Shown: in pieces, positions 7,740 to 9,030 of the stretch
Position numbering within the stretch: the first letter of the stretch is position 1
Layout: every line of letters begins with the position of its first letter
Assembly: GCA_964499015.1 (NCBI GenBank)
Contig: CAZCJA010000081.1
Coordinates: 1-9,030 of the forward strand
Length of the DNA: 9,030 nt
Reading direction: 5' to 3'
Source: CAZCJA01 sp964499015
GTDB lineage: Bacteria; Elusimicrobiota; Elusimicrobia; F11
Made by a program: the position numbers and the translations under genes
The notes under the pieces: model-generated
What the model saw: the letters and a program-made list of their open reading frames with translations, nothing else
The model's database searches: none
Told to the model about the DNA's origin: nothing

Positions 7740-8039
7740 TTAGGCGTTGAGCGCCTGATCGAGAAGAGCGGTGAGTTTTTCAACCTTGGGTTGGAAATCG
7801 TTGGTGCTCTTTCCCGTTTTTTCGCTGAGTTGGATGTATTCGAGGGCGATGTTGATGGCGGCCAGCACGGCAATCTTCTGCGTGTCCACGATCGCGAAAT
7901 TTTCGGCGATGTTGCGCATGCGTTCGTCCACGAAATCGGCGAGGCTCTGGAGTTCCAGCGGCGTCAAACCTCCGGGATCCATTTCATATTCCCGGCCGAA
8001 AATCTGCACGCGGACGCGATCGTTAATTAGATTTTTCAT
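7740..8039 (-). CDS. zapA: Cell division protein ZapA
   Basis: ZapA is a small cytoplasmic protein that cross-links FtsZ filaments at the division ring. The 99-residue product has the expected two parts: an N-terminal beta-alpha domain with VRVQIFGREYEM (about 9-20) and ELQSLADFVDERMRNIAE, then a long helix starting with VDTQKIAVLAAINIALEYIQL (about 51-71) that forms the dimer and tetramer coiled coil. The start overlaps the upstream ZapB-like gene by 17 nt. A good ribosome site, GGGGGAA, lies inside that upstream gene. Pairing with an adjacent small coiled-coil gene is the usual zapB-zapA type arrangement in several Gram-negative groups and supports a joint role in the Z-ring. Confidence 0.92.
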   Translation of the reverse strand: MKNLINDRVRVQIFGREYEMDPGGLTPLELQSLADFVDERMRNIAENFAIVDTQKIAVLAAINIALEYIQLSEKTGKSTNDFQPKVEKLTALLDQALNA

Positions 8040-8313
8040 CGAAGAGTTCCCCCAGCGGAGACGGCGGCGCGGCCATTACGGGTTCCGTGGTCATCAGTTT
8101 TTGGATTTTGGTGCGGAGTTTCTCGAGTTTGGTGCGGATGCGGGCTTTTTCGCGCTCATAACTTTCCGTTTCGCGCGTGGCGATCTTCTGGCCGCGCATT
8201 TGGTCTTTCAACGCTTCGATTTCAGAAAGCAAATGGCTGCGTTCTTTCTTGAGAGAAAGAATTTCTTCGGCAGCTTGTTGAACTCGTCTAGCGAGTTGTT
8301 CCAATGCGTCCAT
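8023..8313 (-). CDS. ZapB-like coiled-coil protein, probable FtsZ-ring accessory
   Basis: The product has 96 residues. Residues 1-70 are nearly all helical and heptad-like (MDALEQLARRVQQAAEEILSLKKERSHLLSEIEALKDQM, then a charged segment with EKLRTKIQKLM). After that comes a short, probably disordered tail, PVMAAPPSPLGELFDEKSN. There is no signal peptide or membrane segment. Short coiled-coil proteins encoded directly before zapA are usually annotated as ZapB-like and are thought to join ZapA at the division site. The assignment here rests on position and coiled-coil character rather than on a unique motif. The ATG at 8313 has no Shine-Dalgarno. The best promoter places transcription start at or next to this ATG, so the mRNA may be leaderless. 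It is the first gene of the minus-strand operon. Confidence 0.75.
   Translation of the reverse strand: MDALEQLARRVQQAAEEILSLKKERSHLLSEIEALKDQMRGQKIATRETESYEREKARIRTKLEKLRTKIQKLMTTEPVMAAPPSPLGELFDEKSN
8047..8053 (-). promoter_or_regulatory. Shine-Dalgarno site of zapA
   Basis: GGGGGAA on the minus strand ends 7 nt before the zapA ATG and lies inside the coding region of the ZapB-like gene. It allows independent initiation on zapA even if the leaderless first gene is translated poorly. Confidence 0.6.
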
Positions 8314-8320
8314 GGGCAGA

Positions 8321-8350
8321 ACTTTACCACATCACCGTCGGAAAAATCAA
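8321..8350 (-). promoter_or_regulatory. Promoter of the zapB-like/zapA operon (sigma-70 type, extended -10)
   Basis: On the minus strand a -35 element TTGATT lies at 8350-8345 and a -10 element TAAAGT at 8326-8321, with an 18-nt spacer. A TG one base before the -10 (8329-8328) makes it an extended -10. The predicted start of transcription is at 8314-8313, which coincides with the A of the ATG of the first gene. The elements are seen directly; their activity is inferred. Confidence 0.55.
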
Positions 8351-8357
8351 AGTTAAA

Positions 8358-8376
8358 AAACATGCTTGACATGTTT
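8358..8376. repeat. Operator-like inverted repeat AAACATG-N5-CATGTTT
   Basis: Two perfect 7-bp arms (8358-8364 and 8370-8376) flank the 5-nt spacer CTTGA. The right arm and spacer contain the -35 hexamer TTGACA of the plus-strand promoter. Dyad symmetry of this size over a -35 is the usual geometry for a dimeric repressor site. It also lies just upstream of the minus-strand promoter, so one protein could affect both directions. No specific regulator is recognised. Confidence 0.5.
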
Positions 8377-8395
8377 CCGTGAATTCTGATATCTA
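8366..8395 (+). promoter_or_regulatory. Plus-strand sigma-70 promoter for a short structured RNA
   Basis: A perfect -35 TTGACA (8366-8371) is followed after 18 nt by TATCTA (8390-8395), preceded by an extended -10 TG at 8387-8388. The -10 hexamer is weak but the -35 is consensus. The predicted start is near 8399-8403, which is where the 5' hairpin of the downstream RNA begins. No other plus-strand promoter is evident before the two terminators. Confidence 0.55.
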
Positions 8396-8402
8396 AGCAT
8401 TC

Positions 8403-8476
8403 GTTCGACGCCAAGACGCGTTGAACAACTGGCACTGGAAGCCTTCCCCACCCATTGGGTGCGGAGGGCTTTTTTT
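8403..8476 (+). ncRNA. Candidate small structured RNA or attenuated porin leader
   Basis: The predicted transcript of about 74 nt has three parts. A 5' hairpin has a 9-bp stem with one G-U pair (8403-8411 with 8418-8426) and a 6-nt loop. It is followed by a 13-nt linker, AACTGGCACTGGA (8427-8439). An intrinsic terminator hairpin with a U tract then ends it. A consensus -35 lies at the right distance upstream, and the flanking gene on the left is divergent, so nothing else explains a plus-strand terminator here. No reading frame with a ribosome site is present. I do not recognise a known RNA family. It could be an independent small RNA, with the linker as a possible pairing region, or the prematurely terminated leader of the porin gene at 8599. 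Confidence 0.5.
8440..8476 (+). terminator. Intrinsic terminator 1
   Basis: A 14-position stem (8440-8453 with 8457-8470) closes a 3-nt loop. It has one G-U pair and one C-C mismatch and is followed by a run of T residues to 8476. The minus strand lacks a T run after the hairpin, so it acts only on plus-strand transcripts. Confidence 0.82.
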
Positions 8477-8501
8477 ATGCCCTGACTCAATTTAGGCAAC
8501 G

Positions 8502-8542
8502 AAGCCTCGCGGTCCCCTTTTGGGGTTGCGGGGCTTTTTTTT
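8502..8542 (+). terminator. Intrinsic terminator 2
   Basis: A strong GC-rich hairpin (8502-8517 with 8522-8536, loop TTTT, including two G-U pairs, a further G-U and one bulged T) is followed by a T tract to 8542. It lies about 65 nt after terminator 1, in the same direction, and 56 nt before the porin start codon. Together they form a tandem terminator between the short-RNA promoter and the porin gene. Confidence 0.85.
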
Positions 8543-8586
8543 GTCTCAAAAGGGGGATCAGGGTTGCTAAGGCTTAAAACATCCTT

Positions 8587-8595
8587 AAGGGAGGA
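8587..8595 (+). promoter_or_regulatory. Shine-Dalgarno site of the porin gene
   Basis: AAGGGAGGA lies just before GTG 8599, with GGAGG ending 4 nt from the start codon. It overlaps the 8-bp palindrome CCTTAAGG (8583-8590). It supports the GTG start over the in-frame ATG at 8620. Confidence 0.65.
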
Positions 8596-8598
8596 TCT

Positions 8599-9030
8599 GT
8601 GAAAAAATTACAACGCATCATGCTGGCGGGAGCCCTGAGTGTTTCCAGCTTGGGATTCCTACACGCGGACGCGCCGACGATCAGCGGTTATGTCGATACG
8701 CAGTATCATTACAACCTCGACAAACCCTTCACCGGCCGCACCGCGCTTCGTAGCTACGACGCAGACGATAACACCATGTCGCTTAACACCGCTCACTTGA
8801 ACTTCAACGGCGCGCTCGGCGATAAGCTGACGTACACCATTGAAACGGACTTCGGAACCGACGCCTTGGTCACCTCCTCGGCCGGCTCCGGCGCCGCGGA
8901 CGACTTCGACCTTCAAGAGGCGTACTTCGTTTACACGGGCCCCGTTGTTTTCAAAGTCGGTAAATTCGTGACACCGGAAGGCATCGAAGTTATCGAATCC
9001 AAAGACAATCCGACGATCACCCGTGGTTTC
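8599..9030 (+). CDS. Outer-membrane beta-barrel porin, OmpL/BBP2-like, N-terminal part
   Basis: The gene runs off the window; 144 codons are visible. A Sec signal peptide is clear: MKKLQRIMLAGALSVSSLGF with a likely cleavage after LHA, giving a mature start DAPTISGYVDTQYHYN. The mature part shows alternating aromatic and polar residues typical of outer-membrane strands: SLNTAHLNFNG, KLTYTIETDFG, DLQEAYFVYTG and VVFKVGKFVTPEGIEVIES. The combination ISGYVDxxY..., LQxAYVxY and VGKFVTxxGxEVIES-xDNPxxxRxF is characteristic of the putative beta-barrel porin-2 (BBP2, OmpL-like) family. The role is probably passive diffusion across the outer membrane, with substrate unknown. The start is GTG, preceded by a purine-rich ribosome site. 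It is divergent from the division operon. No convincing promoter lies between the tandem terminators and the gene, so its expression may depend on read-through. Confidence 0.8.
   Translation, partial: MKKLQRIMLAGALSVSSLGFLHADAPTISGYVDTQYHYNLDKPFTGRTALRSYDADDNTMSLNTAHLNFNGALGDKLTYTIETDFGTDALVTSSAGSGAADDFDLQEAYFVYTGPVVFKVGKFVTPEGIEVIESKDNPTITRGF

Noticed and set aside
8208..8435. Minus-strand 75-codon frame across the division-operon promoter
   Set aside because: It overlaps the ZapB-like gene in another frame and crosses both promoters, has no family signature, and has no ribosome site.
8421..8498. A leader peptide frame from TTG 8421 containing two Trp codons (TGG CAC TGG), suggesting Trp attenuation
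   Set aside because: There is no ribosome site, it runs through the terminator stem, and the downstream gene is a porin rather than a tryptophan gene.
8403..8542. 6S RNA (ssrS) near zapA
   Set aside because: The locus is divergent from zapA rather than downstream. The two ends do not pair into a long rod with a central bubble, and the first terminator would give only about 74 nt.
8543..8586. A separate promoter for the porin gene (TTGTCT at 8541 or TTGCTA at 8564)
   Set aside because: Neither -35-like hexamer has a reasonable -10 at 16-18 nt, so I could not support a promoter here.
1..9030. Insertion sequences, CRISPR arrays, tRNA genes, toxin-antitoxin or phage-defence genes
   Set aside because: I looked for these and found no transposase, regularly spaced repeats, cloverleaf or typical defence domains; the coding space is filled by housekeeping genes.

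Overview
The window looks like a piece of a Gram-negative bacterial chromosome of moderately high GC. It encodes an LPS-assembly lipoprotein (LptE), an outer-membrane beta-barrel protein with a Sec signal peptide, and FtsZ-ring accessory proteins. The exact phylum cannot be fixed by eye. The mix of core genes and the OmpL/BBP2-like porin would fit an uncultured lineage such as Elusimicrobiota, Omnitrophota or a deltaproteobacterial relative; this is inference. There are no mobile elements, CRISPR arrays, tRNAs or rRNAs.

Positions 8313 to 1 (minus strand) carry nine tightly packed genes that read as one operon: a ZapB-like coiled coil, zapA, rarA, fau (5-formyl-THF cyclo-ligase), dxs, tlyA, leuS, lptE and the first 34 codons of holA. 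Junctions range from a 25-nt overlap to a 27-nt gap, and no terminator is visible between genes. The products cover cell division (ZapB-like/ZapA), replication (RarA, HolA), folate salvage (Fau), isoprenoid precursors (Dxs), rRNA methylation (TlyA), tRNA charging (LeuS) and outer-membrane LPS transport (LptE). The operon therefore looks like housekeeping growth functions rather than a pathway. Most starts lack a clear Shine-Dalgarno and probably depend on translational coupling.

Positions 8314 to 8598 form a divergent intergenic region and are the most interesting non-coding stretch. It has a minus-strand extended -10 promoter placed so that the ZapB-like mRNA would be leaderless. It also has a plus-strand promoter whose -35 lies inside a 7-bp-arm inverted repeat. 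That promoter would make a short, highly structured RNA (5' hairpin, 13-nt linker, terminator hairpin), with a second strong intrinsic terminator about 65 nt downstream. The RNA is either a small regulatory RNA or an attenuated leader for the porin gene.

Positions 8599 to 9030 (plus strand) hold the start of an outer-membrane porin gene that runs off the window.

No wholly new multi-gene system is evident. The points most worth following up are the missing canonical start codon of tlyA, the structured RNA locus with its operator-like repeat, the leaderless division-operon promoter, and the GDG-to-NDG change in the thiamine diphosphate motif of Dxs.
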